A DNA stretch of 64,000 bases from Sesamum alatum. Taxonomy: Eukaryota > Streptophyta > Magnoliopsida > Lamiales > Pedaliaceae. Location: contig JACGWO010000005.1 in the NCBI GenBank assembly GCA_034509735.1, positions 28,736,479 to 28,800,478 on the forward strand. Reading direction: 5' to 3'. Every line of letters begins with the position of its first letter. Position 1 is the stretch's first letter. Below the pieces are notes generated by a model that saw only the letters and a list, made by a program, of their open reading frames with translations, was not told where the DNA came from and did no database searches. The translations under genes were made by a program, and so were the position numbers. Shown here in pieces: positions 38,701-50,843 of the stretch.

Positions 38701-40157
38701 TCGTTCGTCATACGTTGGTCCTCGGGCTTCTCCAACTTCTTTTTATTGTTGGAAGAGATCTTGACAAGAGTCATCTTGATGGCCATGGACTCCTTGACAC
38801 TTGATTTGACAAATTTCTCGCCTCTCTTCGAATATTTCTTGTCTTTTCTTTGATCGTCGGTTGGGAAGGCGGTTTTGTGGCTGGCCATAGTCAACGCCAT
38901 GTTATGGGCATGCGTATCCAATTCTTCAAAGTTTCTTGGCTTGATCCCTTGGAGAATATAGAGAAGCCCCCAGTGCATACCTTGGATGCACATCTCTATG
39001 GTCGATGCCTCTGAAAGTTTTCCTTGCAGTTCAAGCTCAAGGCAGGCCAACGGTTGATGTATTCAACAACCGATTCATCCTTCCATTGTCTTGCATTGGT
39101 GAGTTCAATCATGCTCACCGTACGCCGAGTGTTGTAGAAACGGTTGAGGAACTCTTTCTCCATCTCGTCCCAACTATCAATTGAATCGGGCTCTAATTCT
39201 ACATACCAATCAAAAGCATTACCTTTGAGTGTTCGAACGAATTATTTCACCAAAAGGTCGCCATCACTACCGGCGTTGTTGCACATCTCGATGAAGTGGG
39301 CGATATGTTACTTCGGGTTGCCTTTTCCATCAAACTGCTGCTACTTTGGCAGTTGGTAGCCCATCGGCATCCTCAAGATGTCGACTCGCTTGGTGTATGG
39401 CTTCGAGTAGGCGGGTGAGTGTTGTGCAGATCCGCTATATTGAGCTTTCATGGTGCTGGTGATCATCTCTTGAAGCTGTTGGATGGACAACGCGGTAATA
39501 GAGGTTGCGGAATGACTAGATTTTTGGACGGACTCTTGCTTCAGTGGTACTTCGTCCATTTGCTTGTCTTTTCCAGTGTGTTTTGAAGCAGACGAGTGAT
39601 TGTGGCTTGATTCCCGAACGTTGGTAGGCTCGAGTTTGTTCATCAACTGAATGATCTGGAGATCTTTGTCTTTCACAATCTTTTGGAGGTCGGCTATGGC
39701 TTGTCTTTTCCAGTGTGTTTTGAAGCAGACGAGTGATTGTGGCTTGATTCCCCAACGTTGGTAGGCTCGAGTTTGTTCATCAACTGAGCAATCTGGATAT
39801 CTTTATCTTTCACAATCTTTTGGAGGTCGGCTATTGCTTGGGCCATTTGAGCGACTTGTTCCTCCATCGTTGTGGCCTCGATCATCATAGTGTGGAAAGT
39901 GGCAAAAGGAGTAGACTTCGAGTTGATCTCGGTAAAGCTTGCCGAGTTCAAGCCGTCGGAAGGAGTAGTGTGCACGATCTTGCCCCCGATGGAGGATTGA
40001 CCAGCAGTAGTAAAGTTGATGATGTTCTTCTCACTCAAGGCAAGTTGGTTCTTCTTCGGTGCCATTGAATGCGTGGAAGTGATGATTTGACTTCTAACAT
40101 AGGATGAAGGGATGAGGGGCAAAGATTGTCCTACTGGGCATGCCAGAGTTTTGTTCA
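35796..40157 (-). pseudogene. Ty3/gypsy gag-protease-RT remnant (element E)
   Basis: Minus-strand order: gag N-terminal region from ATG near 40157 or 40064 (MAPKKNQLALSEKNI, coiled-coil-like QMAQAIADLQKIVKDKD), gag core with internal frame breaks (ELQGKLSEASTIEMCIQGM near 39030), PKYCKYHRVISHPIEKCF (about 38550), protease region (LGRSWLHENEVVPSTLHQ, about 37670), then reverse transcriptase (WTYKEMSGLDPKVAIHHLA, NKLINAGFIREVKYPT, and SGYNQIRVSPKDEECTAFRT ending near 35800). RT is cut at about 35795 by the LINE; RNase H and integrase are absent. Many stops and shifts show it is dead. A 135-bp tandem duplication lies in gag. Confidence 0.85.
39569..39842. repeat. 135-bp tandem duplication in gag of element E
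   Basis: Two adjacent copies (39569-39703 and 39704-39842) start CTTTTCCAGTGTGTTTTGAA and share the gag-coding unit ending in QLMNKLEPTNV and SSASKHTGKDK. They differ at several bases. The duplication doubles a coiled-coil/linker stretch. Confidence 0.85.
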
Positions 40158-40179
40158 CACAAATTTTGTGTTTGCAAAA

Positions 40180-40620
40180 AATGATTACAAGATAAGAAAA
40201 ATATAGACCAAAATAATATCTATAAATTTGAGTAATAGTGGTTACAATATCTGAATTTAAAATGACCCCTGATTTTTCTCTACGGTTGTGGATTCAAGGG
40301 TTTGGAACTTGTTCTTGAATCGGATATGCAATCTCCCTCTGATTTGTAGAAGGCGATCACATGCTACTTTGAAATATTGTATCAAAGCCTTGTAGTTGCA
40401 GAGCTTTGTCGTTGCAGAAAGCTTTGGACTTACTCTTGTTGGATTTTTTGCTATGTGTTGTGTGTATGTATGTGTGTCTCTTTGTGAGGTTGAGGCCTCT
40501 ATTTATAGGCGTGAGTTGGGCTTTGTCAGCTTGGGCTCACTTTCAGTGGGCTTTATCACCGTGGGCTTTAACATGAACTAGTCTTCTGATAAACTGCATT
40601 TTATGTACCGGCCCGATTTA
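40180..40620 (-). repeat. Probable 5' LTR region of element E
   Basis: It lies upstream of gag E and has a promoter-like TATAAATAGA on the minus strand near 40496-40507. The limits are uncertain because no second LTR copy is in the window. A possible primer site, minus-strand TGGCATGCCCAGTAGGAC, lies just before gag near 40128-40145. Confidence 0.4.
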
Positions 40621-40910
40621 GCCAACCAAAAAGAATAATTTATATCTATTTTGGATTGACCTATAAAAATACGTAAGATCCAAATTTAATATGAACTTAT
40701 GAATTTAATTTCTTTTATACAATAAGCCTAAATTTATTAAGGACTATCATTTTAAATCGAATTATTAGTCAATTTATTCGGGCTTTAATTGGTAATTTAT
40801 TGCAAAATATGTCAACGTCAACAATAATATTAACATTTTTGAAGAGTGTACTTATAATTTTTTATAAAACAAAAATAATTTGTATATATGATGTTGAAGT
40901 TTCAGGTGAG

Positions 40911-40939
<29 letters not shown>

Positions 40940-40941
<2 letters not shown>

Positions 40942-41416
40942 GTTAATTATATTTAGACTCCCTCTGAAAATGCATAATTACACTTTTCCCCAAAGAAGTT
41001 TTGAAATTACATTTACACCCCCTCTAAAAATTCTTTGTTTACACCTGACCTCCATTCGTTAAAGTTTGGGCGGGAAATGTTTATTTCAACAAAAATAATT
41101 ACATAAATTTTTAGTGCAATAATTTTGTACTTATAAGAAAAAAAAAATATAATAATATTGGCCTTACTCCATACATATACGTTACACTTATCCTCTTATA
41201 AGTACAAAAATATACATGAGAATGTTAAATGATGGGAAAAATTAAAAATTTGTGTAATTATTTGTGTTGACGTGAACATTTTTTGTCCAAACTCTAACGG
41301 ATGGGGGTCAGGTGTAAACAGAAAATTTTCGGAGGGGGTGTAGGTGTAATTTCAAAATCTTTTTTGGGGAAAGTGTAATTATACATTCTCAGAGGGGGTG
41401 TAAGTGTAATTAACCC
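40940..41416. mobile_element. Foldback MITE between TA repeats
   Basis: The left end GGGTTAATTATATTTAGACT and the right end TGTAAGTGTAATTAACCC are the tips of inverted arms of about 150 bp (another matched segment is TTACACCTGACC). The element sits within TA-repeats on both sides, compatible with a TA target duplication. It is 477 bp with no coding sequence. A truncated relative lies at 63166-63290. Confidence 0.75.
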
Positions 41417-41669
41417 TATATATATATATATATATATTTTGATTTAGTGGTGAGAATATATATAATATCAAAAGGCATGTGTGATTTTTTCCCAACTGCT
41501 AATCAAGATTCTTGATTCTGGGTGATGGATAGAATTTGTGAATATTCACTACAAAAATATAGCAAAACACAGCAACATATCATGAATACTCATTACTCTG
41601 TCCAATGTTAAAAAGATTCGTCTCAGACAAAAGTGACGATACATGTCTATTGTTTCAGCAATCCATCTC

Positions 41670-41675
41670 TTTATT
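41670..41675 (-). terminator. Poly(A) signal AATAAA of the oxidoreductase gene
   Basis: AATAAA on the minus strand, about 410 bp after the stop codon at 42085. The intervening DNA has a minus-strand open frame (41953-41681) with no domain and is best read as 3' untranslated region. Confidence 0.5.
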
Positions 41676-42084
41676 ACAGCTCATACAGATGTGGTATATG
41701 TCTGTGCATCAGTAATGAATCCCAGAACTAGAATAATAAGTACCATGTATCTCCCACGGCCCAGAACATGGTCGAATCCTGGTACAAGAATAACTGTTCG
41801 AATGTATTCTGTCTGAAGTTCGGCTTGAAGTTTCTCCAAAATGTATCTATACCGATCGGTTGGGGTTTCGGACAATCGTTCTCTAACCTGAAAATCGGTA
41901 TGAAGTATAATGCAGATTAATATTGCCACGATTTTCAGAAAGCGTTCCTGCATTCATTTGCAGGAAATAGTTTCTTATGAAAATTGTCTTTTTCGTCTGG
42001 AGCGATGAAGAAAGATTGCGTACCTATCAGTAGAAACCAAATCGGCTGGGAAATTGATCGTATGATTTCGTGAACACATCTGCC

Positions 42085-45000
42085 TCATTCACTCACAACT
42101 TTCAACAGCTCTTCCCATGTGGTCAGCTTTTCTCTCGGTTTATTTTTCAAGTTTCCACGCCTTTTCTCTTCAGCGTCGATTTTTTCCCAGGCATCAAAGG
42201 TTACAACTCTGGTATTCCTACTGTCTAACAACTGCAAGAGGCCGTCCCTCCCAGGCTTCGGTGAGTTGGACGTTAATACTCCCTTGCCGATGTCGTCTGA
42301 GATGCACGCAAGCTGCAATATGTTTATGGTGATCAAGAAACGCAAGTATAAAGGAACATAAACGACATAATAGTAAAATAGTCCCTGAACGTGCGTCAAC
42401 CGTTATCCCGTATGTTGTACAAGCTAAGTGAGTAGCCCGAAAGAGTAATCACATTATGCGATGCTCGGTCCGCAATTGATCAGTAAAAGCTCATTTAGAC
42501 TTGTTTAGTTAAACATAACAAACCGGGCTTCAAAATATTTTTTTGTTTGATGAGATTCAAGACTAGAGCTAGTAACAACTAAAATGTAACAAGATCAGAT
42601 TACTCAAGCTTGACTCATGTTCGACTCAATTTCACCGTACCAAAGCTCATACAATTTTGAAGCTCAATAAAAATTCAAACAAGTTTGAAAACTAAGGTAT
42701 TTGGCTCGTTTCCGTTTATCGTCATCCCTAATTGTCATTATAATAGATAGATCTTTTATAATAAACAGACTCACAGTTTCTTCAGCACAATAAAGGTTTG
42801 TGGCAACAATTCCGGTTGGTCCTCTTTTCAACCATCCACACACATATAAGCCCGTCTCGTATTGCATATGATCTTTTGAAGCATCAGCAAACACACGGCC
42901 TCCAATATTTGGAACAATTCCTAGAAAAGAAACCCAAATAAAGCAGTAGGATAGCAAGACGACACTTCATTAGTAACTATTATTTTTGCATGAAAATCCC
43001 AAAGACACACGACAAGTAGGACGAGAAAGGCCGGCAAGACACCATTGAGCAGTTGTTAGGAGAAGCAACTTTATAGAGCCCATTAGACTGTGGGAGAGTT
43101 TGCAAATGCTTAAAAAAAAACACTTCCCAACTTTTGGCTTCAGAAAAGCTATTTTTGAGTATCTTGCTTTGACCACGCTATCTGACCGGGAATAAAGAAA
43201 GAATGCAACAGCAATCGAAAAACAGGGAAGACTTCAACCCAGTTTTGCAGATCTTTGACATACCTTTATAGCTATCAAAGGGTAAGCCATCAATAGCTAT
43301 TGATTTGTAACCAATACTCTTCAGTGATAACCTGCAAACAAGTCAAATGTATCAATATTAGAATCGCTTGAAAGCTTACTCTATTACTACGAAAGGAGAA
43401 AGGCCCAGTGACCAAGTTCCAAATCAACAGTAAAGAATTCGTCTTCCCATCTGTAAACTTAGCGTCTCTGTTCATTTTGTTTCTTTCTTTTCTGAGTAAT
43501 TGGATCGCAGATAGCAATTCCAAAACTAAATTAACGCCAATCTTGCAACCAGAATACAAAGAGATTTGTGAACTTATAGGTTTTCACTTGATTCAGACAC
43601 TCATCAATTCTCCTAAATGATGTAACTTGAAGAATAGCAGACTGAAAGCAAAACCTTAAACCTTAGGTCCAATAAACATGCAGTAAAACTTCATGATATT
43701 TCTGTGTATATTTCATGCTGAGTTCGAAAACACTTGCCCGCATGATATCTCCTCATACACTCCTGTACCAACTGCAACTTGCTTTACCAATTCATCATCT
43801 CCTACAAAATCTGGCAAAATTTAGACAAGATACAACATTGAAATGTGAACTCCAGACTTCACTACTGAAGAAAGTGGTCACGTTCTGCTTAAGTCAAGTC
43901 GAAAACATGGAATATTCAGATCCTATACATACGACCATATGTTGAAAAAATAGAATGAGCATCTTCTGGCTACTGAACGCTAAATCTGAGAAAAGAATAC
44001 AGTACAGTAATTAAAGACATGAAAATTCAGCATTCTATAAAAATTTCCTAACTAATATCAAAGAACTTTCTAAATTTGTGACAAAGAAAGATTCTGTTTC
44101 TTACAAATAGATGGATGACAAAATTATCTAAAAGGCTACATTTTGGGAGTATGTTCCCGTCCATTTTTCATCACCGAAGCCTATAAAGTGGACATAAGAA
44201 TTGACGAGTCTACTCAAGTATTTTTCCTCTTCCCTTATTCCAAAGATAAATTATGCTACGAAAAATTTTGCAAATTTGAGTGCTCAAATTTATCTGTGTT
44301 TTGCACGGCTTAATGTCCATATATTGAATAAAGCAAGACATACAAACTGCACACCAACAAAGAAAAAAGAAAAAAGATACTATGCAACTTTTTCACATGC
44401 ACAGGTATATGGAGCACAGTTACCTTTAAGTATAGTCTTCTCAAGCTGAACACCACCAAGATGACCACTTCTATCATTTGATTCTAAAAACTTGTCGGGT
44501 TTGCGGAAGAAGACAAAGTGGAGTTCCCGTCGACCCGGATGAGGAGCATGCACTGGTGTGACTGCCTTGGAGAGCAATTCATACACCCGCCTCCTTATCC
44601 TGTTATTCTTCATTTCTATCTTTGCCCAAGTAAATATGTAAAAGAACAATGAATCAGTCCAATGATAATCAGATAACCAACATGGGACCATGTTAACAAA
44701 CGTATGTCACTATGACATATACCTCATCAGCTGGTGTTGTAACTAGATCAGCTGGTTGGATATGAATATGCAAATCCTTAATTCCTGCAATACGCAGGCC
44801 TCTTTTCAATTAAGGGATGTGAAGTCAAATCTCAGATTAATATGTGAAATGACCAATACGGACATCATGTTTGACCTACTACAGCAGACAGACACCCACG
44901 TAATCGAGAAAATTTGAAGGTTGGCAGATCACATGGTAGAATCATTATGAATCAATATTAATAACCTAAAGCCACATCTGACCTAAGAATCACTACAGAC

Positions 45001-47463
45001 CCATATAATAGGATTCTCAGTCAACTGCAGGAATAGAATAAAGTTTCACCCGCTGATACTCGAATAAGATAGAATAAACAAGTTTAATATACCGAACACG
45101 AGGGCACCAAACACATTCAAAGGCAAAACAGTACAAGATAATCCAACAGATTGAAAAGACAGAACCATTACCAAGAACTTCTCGTAGTTCTTTTGCAGTA
45201 CAGGCAGCTTGCACTGGTCCACGTCTTCCAACCAAATAAACTTTCCTACAATTACCATTGCTAACTCAAGTATAAATCTGAAGAGAAAGCCGGAATTTGT
45301 TATCAATATATAATACTGAAGATGACAAACCTTATAGAACTCTCTTCTAAAGCAGCCAATGCATGGGAGGCAATATCTGTTCTTGCCAATTCCGCTGTTG
45401 GGCGTAAAAGAATTCGAGCAACATCAAGTGCGACATTACCCTACAAGCAAGTTCAGTGTGTTGTCAGGGCAATTAAAAGTACCCTAAGATGGTTGAAGTA
45501 TTTGAACACGGAGAAATGCCAACTTCTACCTAGACAACAAGAAGCCCTCCTTTAATACTTATCACTTAACTCAAACGTAGTTTCCATACGTATGTACTTC
45601 TGGTGACTAAAGTGTAAAATGGAGCCTACTACCACCAAGTCAAAAGAAGTTTTATTTTCTACACTTAGGAGTTAGATATCACTACTACTATCAGATAAAT
45701 TAATATGTATCACGTGTTTTTGACAAGTGAAGAAATTGTCGTTTCCAAAGGCAATATGAGAGGTAGCTCAAATCATAACATTTCCTAATAAAGGAAGAAA
45801 CAATACTGTTAATGTTGAAAATATAAAGATAAGAGCGCATATGGTTGGCATAGATGATTTCAATAGCCTTCGGGAGCATAAAAGCAAGGACATCAATGTT
45901 ATCTGATCCGACGAAATTATCCATGATAACACTTATGTTTTGCCTTTGTGCCATTCAGAATTTCTAAAGAGGAACCGTCTGTTAATATAATCAATCAAAG
46001 GCAAGGCCATCACCCGAGTCTATCCTCAATCATAATATCCAAGTATCGCCTATTTAACCAGTTTCTGCTAGCCCACCTCAAGTAAAGCTTCACGCTCAAA
46101 CCATGACATTTGGCCCATTAAACCAAAATTACCTGACCAAAAATAACAGCAGTATCAGTGCTTTTCAAGTCCGGATCAAGATTTCTGCAGTCCGGGTGCC
46201 CATTATACCACCAAACAAACTCTCTAGCAGCGTATATACCAGCCAACTCCTGCATTATATAACATACAAAAAGCTGATATAGATTTTAATAACAGAAATT
46301 ACTAGCACAAAGGAACACAACATCTCAATCCACAGGATAAACATGGAAATGCCTGCGAACATGATTATACAGACCTCCCCAGGAATACCAAGAGATCTGT
46401 CACTTTCAGCGCCATATGCCAACACCACCTGCCACAGAATCCATCTTAATTGTCACAACTATGAGAGACTAGAAACAAACAACAGAATAGCTATCTTTGC
46501 CAAGCATCCTTCACAGAGCAAGTATGTTACCGCATTATACATCTCACGTAGCTCGGGTAAAGTTATGGAGGATCCAAGACACACATTTCCAAAGAATGAA
46601 CAACGTTCATTTTGTGCAACCCGAGAGAACTGATTGGTGACTATCTGCGGCAATTTTTCTGAATTAAGCCCATAAGAGAATAATAAGCAAGATAAAAAGC
46701 ATAAACATAATTTATTTTTAAAGAACGAAAGCATAATATTCCTTTTCCTTCTTCCATTGGACCTTAAAGCGGATGACACCAAATACTAACATCTCTTTTT
46801 TATTTCTCTTTTCTGTTTTGTTTACAATGACTAACATCTCTATTACCAGCAATCCTCATCAATAAACATAAAACTGCATTGGCTTGAAGACAAAATTCCA
46901 TATATTCCACTTAAAATCAATTCCACAACAACACATTCAGCTATATTTCTTTCCTAAATACTAAATTCCAAATGCATATAAATTTACTTCCAAACGTCAT
47001 AATCCAACACCACATTAGCAATAACCTCATTTCTTGCAAAAAACACACATTTTCACGGTTAAAATAGATAACAATAGTACCTTTGTTTCAGGATGATCAG
47101 GTGCAACACCAGACCGCACTAATCCAAAGGGCGTCGGCAATCGATCAATAATATCAACTTCCACTTTTTCATGTGCCTTCAGTATCTACCAAAAATTCAA
47201 GAATTCAACAAAAAGACCAAAACTTTACAGAAGGATTCAGCACAAGATTCAGAAATTATCTAAACTACGTGGATATAAACAAAGGGTCTGACTGAAACGA
47301 AAGAATTCAAAATCTTAACAACAAATTTCAAACGATTTTGGCATACCTTCTCAGCGGTGTAAAATCCCGCAGGCCCACTACCAACTACACAAATGCGCAA
47401 AGGAGCTGAAGACTGTGTCGTAATGCGTCTCGAAATCCATCTGAACTTCCCGAAACTCGCCAT
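42085..47463 (-). CDS. MFDR: NADPH:adrenodoxin/ferredoxin oxidoreductase, mitochondrial
   Basis: A flavoenzyme that moves electrons from NADPH through FAD to a mitochondrial ferredoxin (adrenodoxin type), feeding iron-sulfur and biotin pathways in plants. Thirteen coding exons, all on the minus strand: 47463-47347, 47185-47081, 46644-46531, 46428-46375, 46249-46133, 45440-45331, 45245-45172, 44784-44723, 44619-44424, 43801-43738, 43331-43264, 42920-42775, 42312-42085. They sum to 1455 bp, 484 codons, the usual family length, in one open frame. Residues 1-20 are basic and serine-rich, a likely mitochondrial presequence. FAD motif [10 protein letters not shown] is at 26-35; [17 protein letters not shown] follows; NADP motifs [11 protein letters not shown] (168-178) and VGRRGPVQA (211-219); GWLKRGPTG at 389-397. 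Intron 10 has a GC donor. I chose the ATG at 47463 because an upstream ATG is out of frame. Confidence 0.95.
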
Positions 47464-47640
47464 TTTTCATGGATTAAAACGGGTTACAAGTTTAAAGTTA
47501 GTCTTTTTGCTGAGGAGGGTTCCTCAAGTAGCTGATTAATAATTATAATTTCAAGAAAAACACCAAAAGTTTTTATAATTTTTGGGCTCTGAAAGCCCAG
47601 TATACCAGATTTAGGCCCGTATAGGGAATTGCTCGTTCAT
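47464..47640 (-). promoter_or_regulatory. Upstream region of the oxidoreductase gene with site II motifs
   Basis: Within 180 bp upstream of the start codon are TTGGGCTC and AGCCCAG (47580-47602) and TAGGCCCG (47612-47620), that is TGGGCY-type elements in both orientations. Such site II motifs are common in promoters of nuclear genes for mitochondrial proteins. The transcription start was not determined. Confidence 0.45.
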
Positions 47641-49022
47641 CGAGCCTTATGCTACGGAGGCACAACTACCTAATGCTGACGATTACTTTATTAGGTCCAG
47701 GACTAACTTTTTCATATGATTCAGCAGGAGATCAAGTTCGCTCTGATAGTATTTCAGCAAATTTTAAAAAAGAAAAAATTGATAGACTTGTTGGGAAGTT
47801 TCGAATTAAAACATTTTGATGTTTCAATCAATTTGAGATTAAGAAAAGTTATTTTATGTTATTGAACATAATAAATGTCACTTATCATAAATGAAGTGTA
47901 ATGAATATTTTTATAGGGTCAAATGTTTCCACTTGTTTGGATCATATGGAGCAATCTCCAGCTAGGAGTTGCCAAGCGATCTACGGCCCAAATGCACCGG
48001 AGTGGGTCCTCTGAGCGGAGCGGGTCGGCTGACCCGTCCCGGAGGTCAAAGGCGTGGATCCTTGCTCATATGTGGTATTTGCCTTTGGGAAGGGTATTAT
48101 CTTTCAATAAATAACCATGGTATGTCCCTATCATAACATGGCCCTTATACAAGCACAATCACTTCATATCGATTGTCGTTACAAGGTCAGTGAGAACTAA
48201 TTACCTCAAGGGTTGTGCACCTTCATGAAAATTGCTACGTAATTGGTCAAGTACTAATTCTATAACTCATGACCCTCCACAACCACCTCATGTCGACCGT
48301 CACCTTTTTAGATGGAAAACTAATTTCCCAATCACAACTCTTACAGGAGTACAATCATCTCATGTCCATTACCACTACAGTTCTTTACTCTAGCAAGTGT
48401 GCAAAAAAAATATAAAGTTTCGTCTTCTACTAACAGCTCAAGTTGGTATAGTACTAAGCAATCCCGCAAAAAAGCCTTTCTAGAAGCACAACCACTCCAT
48501 ATCGACTTTATAGTTGTACCAAATATTTACTGTACCAAATATATTTTGCACTTAATTTATATAGATGAAAATAGAAACATAATAGCTATTCAAGTAAGCG
48601 TCATACAATACATATTTGGATAGCATTTTTAAATTTTATTTTGCCACGTAAGAAATTATTTTGTAGTTTTATATAAAATTATATAAGTATATGATTGTTT
48701 ATCTTTATTCAAAAGATTCACCATATTTTTTTTTTTTTGAAAAAACTTAGTTAGTAGTATAATTTAAATTTATTTTGATATCTAATAACATTTAAGAAAT
48801 TATTTTTTTATTTTGCCACTTAAAAATTATTTTCTATTTCTATTTCTATTTAAATTTAGATAATTGGACCATTTATTATTTTTATCCAAAAAAACTGGCT
48901 CAATACTTCTAGGTAAGTTTAGTTAATTAGTAGAAATTTAAAAAACAATGGTAAAGGGTAAATTTCTATTAAACAAAAGATGTAATGTACAATAATGAGT
49001 TACACTGATGCATTGTCCTAAG
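47641..49022. other. Intergenic DNA, no gene seen
   Basis: Mixed AT-rich sequence. A short GC-rich patch at 47985-48055 (GAGCGGAGCGGGTCGG) resembles the tips of the hAT element at 49023. No coding or RNA gene is supported. Confidence 0.5.
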
Positions 49023-49531
49023 TAGGGGTGGCAATCCAACCCGGCTCCGGTAAAATCCGTCCCTGACCCACTCTTAATGGGGCGGGTCCGGGTCCAAAAA
49101 ATTGTAGATGGAGCGAGTAGTGGGTCCTAAGAATTAGGACCCAGCCGGGTCCAGGGCGGGTCCTGAGTTCTTAAGGACCCGCCCCGTTTAAATATATATA
49201 TATATATATTTCTCTTTTATTTTATTATGATAGAATAAACGCCAACAAAATATTGTATCATTTAATCTATTTATTGTTAGGTATATGTTCAATAGTTGAT
49301 GAATTAAAAAATTATCCCATGATACTTAACGATGAGAAAGATGAAAAAGATGTTACTAATGTATAATCAATAATTTAATATGAATTGTTTGAGTTGTTCT
49401 ATTATGAACAAGTTTATTTGTACTTGAAACTCTTTTTCGACTTGAATTTGAGTTAAATCATGAACAATTAATTTTATTTGTAATTCATATATTAATTTTT
49501 TTTTATTTGTAGAACAAATAAAAAACTTAAA

Positions 49532-49562
<31 letters not shown>

Positions 49563-49703
49563 TGGGTCTACCAGGTTAGACCCGCCCCGACAGGTTTTGT
49601 AACGGGGCAGGGCGGGGCGGGTCTCGGGTTGAAAAATAACCGAGGCGGGGCGGGTCCCGGGTCCATCCAAACCCACCCCATACCCGCTCCATTGCCACCT
49701 CTA
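49023..49703. mobile_element. Non-autonomous hAT element
   Basis: Terminal inverted repeats TAGGGGTGGCAAT and ATTGCCACCTCTA bound a 681-bp element. The flanks GTCCTAAG (49015-49022) and GTCCCAAG (49704-49711) match at 7 of 8 bases, the 8-bp target duplication of the hAT superfamily. GC-rich subterminal repeats (GGGGCGGGTC) flank an AT-rich middle with a long A-run near 49530-49560. No transposase. Confidence 0.9.
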
Positions 49704-49839
49704 GTCCCAAGCAATATTCCAAAATTCTATAAACAACCAAGACCTTTTATAGAATTTGGCCTATAAATAGCTAGGAGTTTCAGACGTACTTGCTCGATCG
49801 CTAACCTAGCTAGAACATGTGGTTTTCTTGACGTCTGCT

Positions 49840-50525
49840 GGAAGGTCCTCATATTCCATTTTTGTCATTTGTGGTATACCAAAGATGCAAGGAGGGCCCG
49901 ACTTTCCACATTCGCTAGATGTTTCCCACGCCATTTCATGCAGCCCACTCCATCCCTTGTCCCCAACGCAAAATTGTCCAGCTCCATTTGATCAGTCGTT
50001 GCACAGCCCAAATGCATTCCTTCGAAAAGCTGCAGGCAAAAAAAAAAATGGTCATGAGTTTCAGCTTGGAACCCTACACAAAGAGTACACAGAGATCCAA
50101 ATTAGCTCAACCAGGGCTTGTCTAGAGTAGGGAGCCGGTCCTAGATGGCCAGCTATAGAGTGGCCACATTCCGCATAATGTTTAGAGGTCCCTGGAACAA
50201 GGGAGCCCACAACACTGGCTGTGCGGTTGGCCAGAAGAGCAACATAGCCTCCCTAGCGTTGTAGCTTCCTTTGGAGCCTCACCACAACACCTGATCTCAC
50301 CCCCTCCCCCCATGCAAAACTGGAAGAGTCTGTTGAAGCTCCTGGAGGATGGTCGGCGGCAACGCAGGCCAGCGCCAGCTTCCATCCGATATTACCTCCG
50401 TGGGCGTGGCTGATTTCGAGAGGCAACACATAGGAAGCAGTGCAGTAGCACGTCCAGATTGTGCTACGGTTCTTTCCAGAAGGAAATATTCTCCCCCAAG
50501 CTCACTCGATATTAAATAACACCCA
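49840..50525 (-). pseudogene. LINE 3' region with zf-RVT-like domain
   Basis: Minus-strand frames read YRVSLGENISFWKEP (about 50500), SDGSWRWPALPPTILQELQQ (about 50390), DRLPTLDKPWLS (about 50130) and ETHDHFFFACSFSKECIW (about 50060-50010). These are the conserved steps between reverse transcriptase and the zf-RVT zinc-binding region at the end of plant LINEs. Several stops and frame changes break it. It is the downstream part of the LINE at 54208-56680, split by LTR element C. Confidence 0.75.
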
Positions 50526-50843
50526 TGAAAGGAATCGGTGGATCGTCCCGGGAATTGCGCGAATGCGGAAGCGCGGTAAAAATAAATATACAAAAATAAA
50601 AGGCATGCTTTTAATTTAAAGAACACGCTCAAGGGGTGTGCCCTTGAGGTTCTCGGGCGTTCGGTGTATCTCATGATCATAAAAAAAATAAATAAATCAT
50701 GGAGGCCATAGAGTTGAAAATTAAAGAGGGACGAAAATCTTAAACTAGACCTACCCGTTGTCGTTTTCGTCTTCAACTGCTACTCGCGTTGTTCCCCGTT
50801 TTGCATCAAGACCTCGTTCTTGAGATCCTCCAAATCGTGACAC
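50526..50843 (-). repeat. Partial 3' LTR of element C
   Basis: About 318 bp nearly identical to 52199-52515, the primer-site-proximal end of the 5' LTR. It starts TGAAAGGAATCGG at 50526. The rest of this LTR and all of gag-pol are missing, so a deletion joins it to the leader at 50844. Confidence 0.9.

Noticed and set aside
41681..41953. 90-codon minus-strand open frame downstream of the oxidoreductase
   Set aside because: Most likely 3' untranslated region before the AATAAA signal; no recognisable domain. A separate small gene is not excluded.
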